DNA of 64,000 bases, taken from Acidimicrobiia bacterium (GTDB lineage Bacteria; Actinomycetota; Acidimicrobiia; Acidimicrobiales; Poriferisodalaceae). A program made the position numbers and the translations under genes. The notes under the pieces were generated by a model. The model searched no databases. It was not told where the DNA came from and was given only the letters and a program-made list of their open reading frames with translations. Where the stretch lies: contig JAJDVQ010000013.1 of NCBI GenBank assembly GCA_022826045.1, positions 20,849 through 84,848 on the forward strand. Reading direction: 5' to 3'. The first letter of the stretch is position 1; each line of letters starts with the position of its first letter. Of the stretch, positions 45,002 to 53,061 are shown in pieces.

Positions 45002-45191
45002 GTCCGCTCCTTCGCGCTGTGCATCTTGTTCATTTCTCTGTGCTCTCTTCGCGAACGTAGTTTCACGGTGTTACATGAATGCGGATGGACACCCGTCCCG
45101 GTGATGCGCTGCTGCCGAGTAGTCCGGCTCACGGCCTCTGGCTCTGCCTCGGTGTCGATACTTGTGGCACCCCCTTCATACGGTTGTTCCC
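45002..45191. promoter_or_regulatory. Upstream region of cas operon and 5' flank of HNH copy 1
   Basis: This gap must hold the leftward cas promoter. Its right part (from about 45140) carries a stretch with CTCGGTGTCGATACTTGTGG and TTCATACGGTTGTTC that recurs before HNH copy 2 (about 46330-46377), and partly before copy 3 (TGTACGGTTGTTCTC near 49238). The conserved flank ends exactly at each HNH start codon, so the HNH gene appears to travel with its own promoter. Confidence 0.5.
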
Positions 45192-45386
45192 ATGGAAACG
45201 GACAGCAGCGACCGGGTTGGCGGCGGCGACTCCCCGCCCCACATGCCACACATGAGGCTTCTGCTGGTGTCGGGGTGCGGGCCGACGCGGTAGCTGTGTC
45301 GGAACTGCCCGACGCAGCGCTGCATCGCCGGCTGGCCGAGGCCGGCCCGGTCACGTCGGGCGGACCGTCGCTGCCTGGGCGTCTGT
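45192..45386 (+). pseudogene. DUF222/13E12-type HNH gene fragment, copy 1
   Basis: The first roughly 60 codons of the HNH gene at 49254-50474 are repeated here (METDSSDRVGGGDS, then ADAVAVSELPDAALHRRLAEA in another frame). A frameshift occurs within the first 25 codons and the rest of the gene is missing. It ends exactly where a fragment of the convergent membrane-protein gene begins. Confidence 0.85.
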
Positions 45387-45700
45387 CTCACAAACGGCCG
45401 AACTCGCTGAATGGCGGCACCTCGACCAACTCTGTGCTCATCATCAACAGCGCGTCCGCGCGCACTGCGGAACTGCCGCACATGAGCGGCAAAGCCGTGC
45501 TCGTCGATCTGCGATTCCAGACGCATGCAGGGCCGGGCGCCCACGACCTGACAGCGAGCGCCGTAACCAGCGGGACCTTGCTCCACCGCCGAGTCGTACC
45601 CGCCATGTCATCGTCAGGCATGACGATGGCCTGAGCGCCCAGACCGGCAGCACTGCCGCGCCAACACCATGCCCATGGCGAGCGTGAGATGGCTCAAAAA
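45380..45700 (-). pseudogene. Decayed copy of the membrane protein at 50583-51104
   Basis: Minus-strand frames read VPDDDMAGTTRRWSKVPLV, then MRLESQIDEHGFAAHVRQF in a second frame, and STELVEVPPFSEFG in the first again. These match the intact protein's VPDDDLTGTARLWVTVPLV, MRLELQIDGDGFAARVRPF and SAEIVEVDPFWEFG. Several frameshifts and a missing C-terminus show it is dead. Its order relative to HNH copy 1 is the same convergent order as the intact pair, with the middle deleted. Confidence 0.8.
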
Positions 45701-45769
45701 CCATTCGAGTGCACCGAGCCGGTGACTGTACGTTCGAGGCGCGTCGCGAGACGAGCGGCGGGAGAGCGC

Positions 45770-46273
45770 ATGGCTACCATTCAGACTGTGCCGGAGCAGC
45801 CCGCTGCAACAGACACGGCCAGCGAGACAGACAGCCCCGACAGTGCGGCCGAATCCCGAGTGCCGACGAGCGGGAGCGACGACGGCAGGGGCAGCACGCA
45901 ACCGGCCGCGACTGCCGACCATCGCACCAGTAGGCGCCATCCCTTCCTCCGCCAGACGGCAGCAATCACGATCATCGCCGCGCTGATCGCGTCCATGACG
46001 CTCGCTGCCGTCACGGCGTTCAACACGCTCCGCTCCGACATCCTCTCCGTGCGGACCGAACTGCGAGACGAGATCAGGTCGGCGGAAACCGGTCTGCGGG
46101 ACGAGATTGCTGCGGTGCGAACCGGCTTGCGAGCCGAGATCGGATCTCTGCGGACCGAACTGCACGACTTCCGAACCGAGGTCAGTGCGGTGCTGCTCGA
46201 TCATGCCGAACGTCTCGCGCGCATCGAAGCCCTGCTCCTGAACGGCACCATCGACTCGAGCCAGCAGTCCTGA
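45770..46273 (+). CDS. One-TM hendecad coiled-coil protein, copy 1
   Basis: The 167-residue protein has a disordered Ser/Asp/Thr-rich N-terminus of about 80 residues, one membrane span (ITIIAALIASMTLAAVTAF), and a coiled coil of four 11-residue units: RTELRDEIRSA, ETGLRDEIAAV, RTGLRAEIGSL, RTELHDFRTEV. The end (LLDHAERLARIEALLLNGTI) is helical too. I prefer the ATG at 45770 with GGAG six bases upstream. I do not recognise a named family; the shape suggests a membrane-tethered oligomer. A shortened copy lies at 48050-48355. Confidence 0.65.
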   Translation: MATIQTVPEQPAATDTASETDSPDSAAESRVPTSGSDDGRGSTQPAATADHRTSRRHPFLRQTAAITIIAALIASMTLAAVTAFNTLRSDILSVRTELRDEIRSAETGLRDEIAAVRTGLRAEIGSLRTELHDFRTEVSAVLLDHAERLARIEALLLNGTIDSSQQS

Positions 46274-46377
46274 GCACCAGCCACAAGGACCGCTCCATAG
46301 GACGGACGTCGTCGAGATGGTGCCCGATTCCGCCTCGGTGCCGATACTTGTGACACCCCCGTCATACGGTTGTTCTC

Positions 46378-46629
46378 ATGAAAACGGACAACGACGACCG
46401 GGTTGGCGGCGGCGACTCCTGCGCTCAGCGCGCCGCACATGAGGCGTCTGCCGGCGTCGAGATGCGGGCCGAAGCGGCAGCAGTGTCGGAGCTGTCCGAC
46501 GCGGCGCTGCGTCGTCGGCTGGCCGAGAGATCGGCCCCATCGCCGCAGGCGCACGGGTGCTGCCGACGATCTTCAATCACGCAACCGGCGACGGGTGGCA
46601 GCACGGCCCCGAGAGCACCCCCAGCTTGA
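46378..46629 (+). pseudogene. DUF222/13E12-type HNH gene, copy 2 with internal deletions
   Basis: This 83-codon frame starts like the intact HNH protein (MKTDNDDRVGGGDS, ADAVAV-like AEAAAVSELSDAALRRRLAE), then jumps to the segment equivalent to ARVLPAIFNHATGD read in another frame, then to the last codons (STAPRAPP). Two internal deletions remove the central domain and the HNH site. It is an inactive relic despite an open frame. Confidence 0.85.
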
Positions 46630-46658
46630 ATGCCGGGCCGAATCTGCGGGTTGCCCGC

Positions 46659-47912
46659 TCAGGCACTCCAGAGACGATCTGCCGGCACGACACCAATGCG
46701 ATCTTCCAAGCGGTAGCTCATTTCGCCCGTGCAAATGACGAAGCCCGCAAGGAAGCTGTCGCCCAAGGTGGTGCGTAACGCGCGCAGACCGCTCGCATCG
46801 CTACGGCCGACGCGGGCTGCAGCCTTGACCTCGAAGGCGACCACTGATCCATCGACGCGCTCGACGACAAGATCGGCTTCTTGGCCATCGTGAGTCCGCC
46901 AATGACCCACGGACGCGATGTCCTCAGTCCACGACGCTTGCTTGAGCAGTTCACCGACGATGAACGTTTCGAAGAGGTGGCCGAACTCCACCTGCGCCGC
47001 CGGATCAGGCCTCGCTAAGCGTTCGGCAGAGACACCCATCAGTCGCGCAGCCAAGCCGCTGTCGAGCACATGCACCTTCGGCGATGTGCCCGTGCGTGCC
47101 CGCAGCGTCCTGCCCCATGCTGGCAGCCGACGAATGAAGAAGAGGGCTTCGAGCAGCTTCGTATACGTCTCGGTCGTGGCGGCCTTCAGGCCGACGGCGC
47201 TGCCGGCTCGTGCCATGTTCAGCACCTGTGCCGTTTGCCCTGCGAGACGTCTGAGCAAAGCCGGCAAGAGCTCACCGTGGCGGACACTCGTCAGGTCTCG
47301 GATGTCCCGCTCCAGTGACATCCGGACATAGTCGTCGAACCACCGGCGGCGGCCTTCGGGGGTTCGAGCGATGGCAAGCGGCATGCCTCCGGTGCAGAGC
47401 CGTTGGATGTAGTCGGCGCGAGTGCATTTCGACTGGACCGGCGACCTGAGCGACTCGGGATCGCTCAGTGCAGTCCCCAAGAAGTCCTCGGCGTGCGCCG
47501 TCATCTCACCCTGCGAGAACGGCAGCACATCGACAATGTGAATACGACCGGTCAACGCTTGCGCTGCGGTCGGCAGGGCATCGAATCTCGTTGAGCCGGT
47601 GATGACGAACCGCCCTGGCACAAGGTTCCGGTTCAGTTCAGCCTTGATGACATCGAGAACCACAGGTGCCTTCTGGAATTCGTCGATGCACACGGGTGCG
47701 GGTCCCGAAACGAAGGCTGCAGGATCGGATGACACTGCGTCACGTACTGCTGGCCGGTCGAGATCGATCACCTGGACACCGTGGCGACGGGCGATCTCGG
47801 CGAGCAGAGTCGACTTGCCCACCGTGCGCGGTCCCTGCAATGCCACTACCGGCTCGTCGCGCAGCCTGTTCAGCACGTTTGCGGCTATGCGCCGATGTAC
47901 GAGTTGCATCAT
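46659..47912 (-). CDS. DUF4143-type P-loop ATPase
   Basis: The 417-residue protein (from the ATG at 47912, MMQLVHRRIAANVL) has Walker A LQGPRTVGKSTLL near residue 27, Walker B PVCIDEFQKAP near 73, and FVITGSTRFDALP near 100. The C-terminal half contains FGHLFETFIVGELLKQ and GQEADLVVERVDGSVVAFEVKAA, the DUF4143/PD-(D/E)XK-like part with Asp and Glu-x-Lys. These ATPases are widespread, often mobile, and of unclear role. The track extends the frame to 48080, over the 23-bp repeats, which I do not accept. Confidence 0.88.
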   Translation of the reverse strand: MMQLVHRRIAANVLNRLRDEPVVALQGPRTVGKSTLLAEIARRHGVQVIDLDRPAVRDAVSSDPAAFVSGPAPVCIDEFQKAPVVLDVIKAELNRNLVPGRFVITGSTRFDALPTAAQALTGRIHIVDVLPFSQGEMTAHAEDFLGTALSDPESLRSPVQSKCTRADYIQRLCTGGMPLAIARTPEGRRRWFDDYVRMSLERDIRDLTSVRHGELLPALLRRLAGQTAQVLNMARAGSAVGLKAATTETYTKLLEALFFIRRLPAWGRTLRARTGTSPKVHVLDSGLAARLMGVSAERLARPDPAAQVEFGHLFETFIVGELLKQASWTEDIASVGHWRTHDGQEADLVVERVDGSVVAFEVKAAARVGRSDASGLRALRTTLGDSFLAGFVICTGEMSYRLEDRIGVVPADRLWSA

Positions 47913-47931
47913 GTTGGCATCGTAACTTGAA

Positions 47932-48046
47932 TCTGGGGATTTGGAGATAGTTTTTCTGGGGATTTGGAGACCCAGATTTTGGGGATCACGAGGCGATCTG
48001 TCCAAGGATCTAGAGGCACGAAACCAGAGAATCCGAAGAGGCATCA
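47932..48046. repeat. 23-bp-period imperfect tandem array between ATPase and coiled-coil gene
   Basis: Five consecutive 23-bp units start at 47932, 47955, 47978, 48001 and 48024. The first two share TCTGGGGATTTGGAGA; the others decay but units 1-4 keep GGAT at positions 6-9 and GAG at positions 13-15. It fills the divergent gap between the ATPase start and coiled-coil copy 2. A similar set occurs at 53062-53130. Confidence 0.6.
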
Positions 48047-48049
48047 TCA

Positions 48050-48355
48050 ATGCGTCACGTACCCAGCCAAACGGCAGCAATCACGATCATCGCCGCGCTG
48101 ATCGCGTCCATGACACTGGCAGCCGTCACAGCATCCAACACGCTCCGCTCCGACATCGTCTCCGTACGGACCGGACTGCGAAACCAGATCAGCTCGGTGG
48201 AAACCGGTCTGCGAGACGAGATCGGGTCGCTGCGGACCGAACTGCATGACTTCCGAACCGAGGTCGGTGCGGTGCTGCTCGATCATGCCGAACGTCTCTC
48301 GCGCATCGAAGCCCTGCTCTTGAACGGCACCATCGGCTCGAGCCAGCAGTCCTGA
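48050..48355 (+). CDS. One-TM hendecad coiled-coil protein, copy 2 (short)
   Basis: The 101-residue protein is a paralog of the one at 45770-46273. It lacks the disordered N-terminus, keeps the membrane span (ITIIAALIASMTLAAVTAS) and has three 11-residue coiled-coil units rather than four (RTGLRNQISSV, ETGLRDEIGSL, RTELHDFRTEV), then the same C-terminus (LLDHAERLSRIEALLLNGTI). The high identity implies recent duplication, with a 33-bp unit gained or lost. GAAGAGG upstream of the ATG could be the ribosome site. Confidence 0.6.
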   Translation: MRHVPSQTAAITIIAALIASMTLAAVTASNTLRSDIVSVRTGLRNQISSVETGLRDEIGSLRTELHDFRTEVGAVLLDHAERLSRIEALLLNGTIGSSQQS

Positions 48356-48453
48356 GCACTGGCCCCAGCCCTGCTCCGGTGGGCTCGTATTCGTACTGAA
48401 TGCGGCAACGTCCGGACCCCAACATTCACATTCTCGATGATAAGATTGAGAAA

Positions 48454-49050
48454 ATGAATACATCAGCGTCGGCGCTGGTGCCGCTGTTCAGATCAGATCA
48501 GCAGCTGCGCATTCTCGGTGTCCTCTTCGGCGGCACCGGGGATGAGCTCACTGTGGGAGAACTCGCCGTGCGCGCCGACGTTGCGCAAGCCACCGCGAGC
48601 CGCGAGGTCGCTCGTCTCGAACAGCACGACCTCGTGAAGACGCGGGCTCTGGGCCGCAACCGGCTGGTGCGCCCCAACTGGAGCCTGCCGTGGGCGCCGG
48701 AACTGCGCTCGATCCTGTTGCAGACCGTCGGCGTGCTGGGGCGCCTGGGCGAAGCGCTCAGCGGGCTGGAAGGAGTCGACGAAGCGTTTGTGTTCGGATC
48801 GTGGGCCGCACGCTTCGAAGGCGAGCCAGGCCCGTTTCCGAACGATGTCGATGTCGTCGCAGTCGGCGACGTGCCGCTGCGGTCGGTTCGCAGAAAATGC
48901 CGTGAGGTCGAGCAGCACCTGCGAGTAGGCATCAATCCTGTTGTGATCGACGCTGAAACTTGGAGTGCTCCAGAAGCGGAGCCCTTCGTCACTCACATCC
49001 GGGAGCAGCCGCTGGTGCCGATCTCACTCGATGCAGGCCCCGATGGCTGA
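48454..49050 (+). CDS. HTH-nucleotidyltransferase protein (MNT-like antitoxin)
   Basis: The 198-residue protein starts with a winged helix (LTVGELAVRADVAQATASREVARLEQHDLV) and ends with a minimal nucleotidyltransferase: VFGSWAARFEGEPGPFPNDVDVVAVG, the Gly-Ser loop and Asp-x-Asp. Such proteins pair with HEPN toxins. I use the ATG at 48454 rather than 48400 because an imperfect dyad (TTCTC...GAGAA, 48431-48452) and AT-rich promoter-like sequence lie directly upstream. The next reading frame starts in an 8-nt overlap and looks like a cut-off partner. Confidence 0.8.
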   Translation: MNTSASALVPLFRSDQQLRILGVLFGGTGDELTVGELAVRADVAQATASREVARLEQHDLVKTRALGRNRLVRPNWSLPWAPELRSILLQTVGVLGRLGEALSGLEGVDEAFVFGSWAARFEGEPGPFPNDVDVVAVGDVPLRSVRRKCREVEQHLRVGINPVVIDAETWSAPEAEPFVTHIREQPLVPISLDAGPDG

Positions 49051-49150
49051 CTGGCTGGCGGAGGCGATTGCAACCGGAGACGTGGAGCGAGTGCCGGCGA
49101 ACATGGGTGCGGCCGATGAGCGCTCACGGCCGGGGCACCAAGCCGGCAAA
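49043..49150 (+). pseudogene. Truncated partner gene of the MNT-like protein
   Basis: ATGGCTGA overlaps the previous stop. The frame reads MADWLAEAIATGDVERVPAN then MGAADE, like the first 25 residues of the small HEPN-like proteins usually encoded here, and then turns into unrelated basic sequence running into the promoter of the HNH gene. No RxxxxH HEPN site remains. The toxin half is probably lost. Confidence 0.55.
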
Positions 49151-49253
49151 TCACGAAAAAGGCACATAGCCCGTAACACCCTGAGTCAGACCCAGGCCTC
49201 GACCGCCGACCCCAACGTCATGGCTGTAACACTCCCTTTGTACGGTTGTTCTC

Positions 49254-50474
49254 ATGGCAACGGACAGCGACGGCCGAGTTGGCGGGGACGGCGCCCCTGC
49301 CGCGGATGCCCCGCATGAGGCACCTGCGGGTGTCGAGGTGCGGGCCGATGCGGTGGCGGTGTCTGCGCTGTCTGATGCTGCGTTGCATCGCCGGCTGGCC
49401 GAGATCGGGCGGGCAACGTCGGCGTTGGCGGCGCTGCGCAGCGAGACGCTGCGGGAGCTGACGCGCCGTACCGACGTTGCGACGGCCGAACAGACAGCCA
49501 AGGACACACTGAGAATCCCGGGGCGGGCTGCGCGCAGCGAAGTGAAGCTCAGCGTGGCGCTCGGCGACCTCGACGCGACCCGCAGCGGCCTCGAGAAAGG
49601 CGCTATTCCCGACGGGCACGCTCAGCTGATCGCCCGCGCGTCGACCGAGGGGCCTATCGACGAGGCATGGCTCGCCGAGCGGGCACAGCGCGAGGGGTAC
49701 GACCAGTTCCGCCGCACCGTCGCCCGCCACCAGGCCGAGGCGAGCAGCGACGACGGCGCCTCGCTGCTGGAGCGCCAGCGCCAGGCTCGCTCAGGGAAGA
49801 TCTTCACCAGCCGGCACGACGGCATGGTGGTGCTCAATGCCCAGTTCGACCCCGTCACCGGCGCCCGACTGGCGACCGTGATTGCCGCGGCCGAACGGCG
49901 TCTCTACAGCAACGAAGACCCCAAGTCACGGCCGTCGCACACCCAGCGCACCGCAGACGCGATCGCAACGCTGATGCTCGAACCCGACACCGCGCGTCCC
50001 GCAGGCACCTCACTGCTGGTGGTGGCCGACTACGACGCCGTGAACCACCGGCTCGTCAACGCCCGCCTGTCAGACGGCACACCCATCCCCATCGGTGAGA
50101 TCGGCCGCATCGCCGCCGACGCACGAGTGCTGCCGGCGATCTTCAACCACGCAACCGGCGACCTGCGCATGGGCCGCAGCCGCCGCACCGCCACCGAACT
50201 GCAGCGTGCCGCGCTCGCACTGCGTGACCAGGGCTGCATCGGCTGCGACGTGTCGCCCGACTACTGCCGAGCGCACCACATCATCGAATGGCAGCACGGC
50301 GGCCGAACCGACTACGACAACCTCGTGCTGGTCTGCAACGACTGCCACCACAAGATCCACGACCACGGCCACACCGTCGAACGAGTGCCTGGCACCGGCC
50401 GTCACGAACTGCGCTCTCCCGCAACGCCACCGTCGACGGGTGACAGCACGGCCCCAAGAGCACCGCCCGCCTGA
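49254..50474 (+). CDS. DUF222/13E12-repeat family HNH endonuclease (intact copy)
   Basis: The 406-residue protein has an N-terminal DUF222 helical region (ALRSETLRELTRRTDVATAE, KLSVALGDLDATRSGL), a central FDPVTGARLATVIAAAERRL segment, and a C-terminal HNH: GCIGCDVSPDYCRAHHIIEW then GGRTDYDNLVLVCNDCHHKIH, with all Cys and His present. Related genes are known as repeated elements (REP13E12) in mycobacteria. Two broken copies lie within 4 kb, so the gene is or was mobile. It converges with the membrane-protein gene. Confidence 0.92.
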   Translation: MATDSDGRVGGDGAPAADAPHEAPAGVEVRADAVAVSALSDAALHRRLAEIGRATSALAALRSETLRELTRRTDVATAEQTAKDTLRIPGRAARSEVKLSVALGDLDATRSGLEKGAIPDGHAQLIARASTEGPIDEAWLAERAQREGYDQFRRTVARHQAEASSDDGASLLERQRQARSGKIFTSRHDGMVVLNAQFDPVTGARLATVIAAAERRLYSNEDPKSRPSHTQRTADAIATLMLEPDTARPAGTSLLVVADYDAVNHRLVNARLSDGTPIPIGEIGRIAADARVLPAIFNHATGDLRMGRSRRTATELQRAALALRDQGCIGCDVSPDYCRAHHIIEWQHGGRTDYDNLVLVCNDCHHKIHDHGHTVERVPGTGRHELRSPATPPSTGDSTAPRAPPA

Positions 50475-50582
50475 GCGCCGGGGCGGCGAGGCGAGGGTCT
50501 GTCCCCGCCATTCCAGGTCAGCTGCGAGGCAACCCGACAAGCCGGGAAGTCTGGCCTTGCCCCTGTCGTCAGCGTTCCGCGC

Positions 50583-51104
50583 TCAGGCTCGATTCCGCGG
50601 GCCTCGTTGCAGCACGTTGAGCAGGTGCTCGGCGTGGCATGTCAGAAGTGTGAGGCGGCAGGTCTTCGGTTCGCGGGTGCCAGCGTGGTGCAGGTAGGTC
50701 ACACGCAGGGCCGTGCTGCCGGCGCCGCCGAGCAGGCGATTGCTGCGCAGGCCCTTGTGCCACCAGCCGCCGAACTCCCAGAACGGATCCACTTCGACGA
50801 TCTCTGCGCTTACGACTGCTCGGGCATCTACGCGCTGACCGCGGAATGGCCGCACACGGGCCGCGAAGCCATCACCGTCGATCTGCAGTTCCAAGCGCAT
50901 ACGGCTGAACATCCACGACGCAGCTGCGAACGACATGACCAGCGGGACCGTGACCCACAACCGGGCTGTACCCGTCAGGTCATCGTCGGGGACGGCGGTG
51001 ACGAGCGTGCCCAGCCCTGCCGCCATCACCAGCAGCGCCACTACGAATATCTGCTGTGCGCGCCGGCTCTTGCCGTCGAACCGCTCCACGATCTCGCTCG
51101 GCAC
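50583..51104 (-). CDS. Two-TM membrane protein with PH-like C-terminal domain
   Basis: The 173-residue protein has two N-terminal membrane segments (IFVVALLVMAAGLGTLVTAV and TVPLVMSFAAASWMFS) and a C-terminal beta-rich domain (LELQIDGDGFAARVRPFRGQRVD, EVDPFWEFGGWW, CRLTLLTCHAEHLLNVLQ), a layout like small bacterial PH-domain membrane proteins. I do not know its role. A decayed copy next to HNH copy 1 shows that it was duplicated together with the HNH gene. It lies 3 bp from the end of the DUF4276 gene. Confidence 0.65.
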   Translation of the reverse strand: MPSEIVERFDGKSRRAQQIFVVALLVMAAGLGTLVTAVPDDDLTGTARLWVTVPLVMSFAAASWMFSRMRLELQIDGDGFAARVRPFRGQRVDARAVVSAEIVEVDPFWEFGGWWHKGLRSNRLLGGAGSTALRVTYLHHAGTREPKTCRLTLLTCHAEHLLNVLQRGPRNRA

Positions 51105-51107
51105 CGC

Positions 51108-51740
51108 CTACAACGCTTCGAGTCGAGCGACCCAGCCGTCGAAGCGGGGACACGCTTCCCGGATACTCGCGAGGCCGATCGCCTTGGCAATCGCCGGGCC
51201 GTGAAGCCGCTTCTCGTACCTCATTCGGTGGTCTTTGAAACAGCGCTCGACCCGCTTGCTCGGGGCGGTTGTGGCACCGTCGTTGATGTCCTCCGGTGTT
51301 CCGTGGCCACCAGCGATCTGTCCGAGGGTTTCAAGCGCCGAGGCCGGCAGTCCCGCGATGACGCCGAACGAACTCGGGTCCGAGAAGAGCAACGCCTCAA
51401 GCTCATACTGCTGGACGTAGGCGAACTGCGGGGTGACACGAGGCTCTCGCCGGCTGTGGTTGCCGATTGCCGCGTCGATCCGTGCCGTGAGGTCGTCAAT
51501 CGTCTCGCCCGGCTGTGGTCGGCCAAAACCGTAGAAATCCACCAATGAGGTCACGGCGTCGTAGTTCCAGGACAGCATCGCCATATGCGGCGCAAGCCGG
51601 TCAACGCTGATCTTGCCACCACGACCCCACGGCTTGATCGGATCCACCAAAATGCCTTGGTCAGCGAGGTGCGGCGACAACAGCTGCTTGACGAACTCTT
51701 CCTCGGTCTCGCCCTCGACAGCGATAGCCACCCGCTTCAC
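51108..51740 (-). CDS. DUF4276 (TOPRIM-like) protein, partner of AAA ATPase
   Basis: The 210-residue protein begins VAIAVEGETEEEFVKQLLSPHL, the DUF4276 signature with the TOPRIM-like acidic residues, followed by AVTSLVDFYGFG and FAYVQQYELEALLFSDP. Its GTG/ATG start overlaps the stop of the AAA ATPase gene by 4 nt. Paired AAA ATPase and TOPRIM-like proteins act as phage-defence modules in related systems (OLD, PARIS, AbiL); a nuclease role for this pair is inference. Confidence 0.82.
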   Translation of the reverse strand: MKRVAIAVEGETEEEFVKQLLSPHLADQGILVDPIKPWGRGGKISVDRLAPHMAMLSWNYDAVTSLVDFYGFGRPQPGETIDDLTARIDAAIGNHSRREPRVTPQFAYVQQYELEALLFSDPSSFGVIAGLPASALETLGQIAGGHGTPEDINDGATTAPSKRVERCFKDHRMRYEKRLHGPAIAKAIGLASIREACPRFDGWVARLEAL

Positions 51741-52921
51741 GGACGACCGCCGAGCAGGTTCATCTGCCAGAGTTCTCCAGCCGTGTAGTTCTCGTCAAGC
51801 CAGCGCACATAGTCCGCTCGGTCCAAGCGGCGCACCATCGTCTCCGATTTCTTCAATTCCATCACGACGATCTCGCTGAGATCGAATACATCGACAAGCA
51901 ACGGCGATTGGGTTGCCACGATTACCTGACACTGGCCTGCGAGGGCTTCGATCATCGATCCGATCAGCGAGACAGCCGCAGGATGCAGGCCGAGTTCTGG
52001 CTCATCGAGGACCATCACCTTGGGCAGCATGTCGGGTGGAAGATTGAGAAGCGTGATCAACGCGAAGAACCGCAGCGACCCATCCGAGGTCAGATGGGCG
52101 CCGAGGGTCTTGTCCCATTCCGCTGCGCGCCATCTCAAGATCGCTTTGCCGTTCCGTTCCTCAAGGAGAAATTGATCAAAGTTGGGCAGGATGCGTCGAA
52201 TGTTGCATTGGACCCACTCGTAGTGATCCGGGTACTCGTCCAAGAGGCGAAGAAGCACAGCGGCCAAGTTGCCGCCGTCGGAGCGCAGCAAGCGGTTGTC
52301 GCTCGCGTCCCATGGCCGCTTCATGGGGGCGCCGAGGGAGGTGTCGTGGAACTGAAAGGTGTGGCAATCCCTCAGCAGGTTGCAGACCACACGCGCCGTC
52401 GTGGGATTCACATCTGACATGCGACCCTTGGCAGCCTCATCAATCCTCGCTTCAGTGTGACCGCTGCCCGCCGAGATCCATTTGGCCAAGCCCGGCCCTC
52501 TTTTCGGATCGCTGAATCGCCAACGCTCGTCGCTGAAGATGAAGCGATCGGGAGCGCCGTAGGACAGCGAGATCGAGTACTCGTTCAGCCCCTTCGAAGT
52601 CGAGAGGCGAACATCGGCATCCATCCGCGGCGTCACTTTGTTCCCCATGAACAGCTGGTCGCCGGCACCGCCGTATTGGTTGACGAACTGCTCAAGGCGA
52701 CCTGACCGCAGCATCCAACCCAACATCTCAAAGAAGCGAACGAAGTTTGACTTGCCCGAACCATTCGCGCCGATGAGAACCGTCACGCCGCCCAGTCCGT
52801 CCAACTCAACGTCGGCGAGCGAACGAAATCCTCGAATCGCGACCGACTCAAGAGTCGCCGATGAATGCGACGCCGCCGTCCGGACCTGCGCCAGCTCTTC
52901 CCATTGGGGTTCGTCAACCAT
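51737..52921 (-). CDS. AAA_21-type SMC-like ATPase of a predicted defence pair
   Basis: The 394-residue protein starts LESVAIRGFRSLADVELDGL and VTVLIGANGSGKSNFVRFFEML (Walker A near residue 55), has LTSDGSLRFFALITLL (signature-like) and KVMVLDEPELGLHPAAVSL (Walker B) near residue 325, then VIVATQSPLLVDVF with the switch His replaced by Gln. This is the RecF/OLD-like ATPase without a fused TOPRIM; the overlapping downstream DUF4276 gene supplies it. Together they form a two-gene OLD-like module. Confidence 0.88.
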   Translation of the reverse strand: MVDEPQWEELAQVRTAASHSSATLESVAIRGFRSLADVELDGLGGVTVLIGANGSGKSNFVRFFEMLGWMLRSGRLEQFVNQYGGAGDQLFMGNKVTPRMDADVRLSTSKGLNEYSISLSYGAPDRFIFSDERWRFSDPKRGPGLAKWISAGSGHTEARIDEAAKGRMSDVNPTTARVVCNLLRDCHTFQFHDTSLGAPMKRPWDASDNRLLRSDGGNLAAVLLRLLDEYPDHYEWVQCNIRRILPNFDQFLLEERNGKAILRWRAAEWDKTLGAHLTSDGSLRFFALITLLNLPPDMLPKVMVLDEPELGLHPAAVSLIGSMIEALAGQCQVIVATQSPLLVDVFDLSEIVVMELKKSETMVRRLDRADYVRWLDENYTAGELWQMNLLGGRP

Positions 52922-53061
52922 CAGGCACTCGACACCTCATTGACCGGGAGCTGTCGATGGGCTCGTCCAACTCTGCGGCAACCGGATGCTTCTTGATCCT
53001 ACGGTGCCACCCGGGACGCGACGGGTTCGGAGGCGCAGCAACGGCACGGGCGACGACTCAA

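Noticed and set aside
45614-46204. Minus-strand ORF with repeated Asp-Leu-x-Ser-Gln units
   Set aside because: It is the antisense of the coiled-coil repeats; the plus strand has a membrane span, hendecads and a ribosome site.
46378-46629. An 83-residue real small protein
   Set aside because: Its frame is a chimera of the start, an out-of-frame middle and the end of the HNH gene, so it is a deletion relic.
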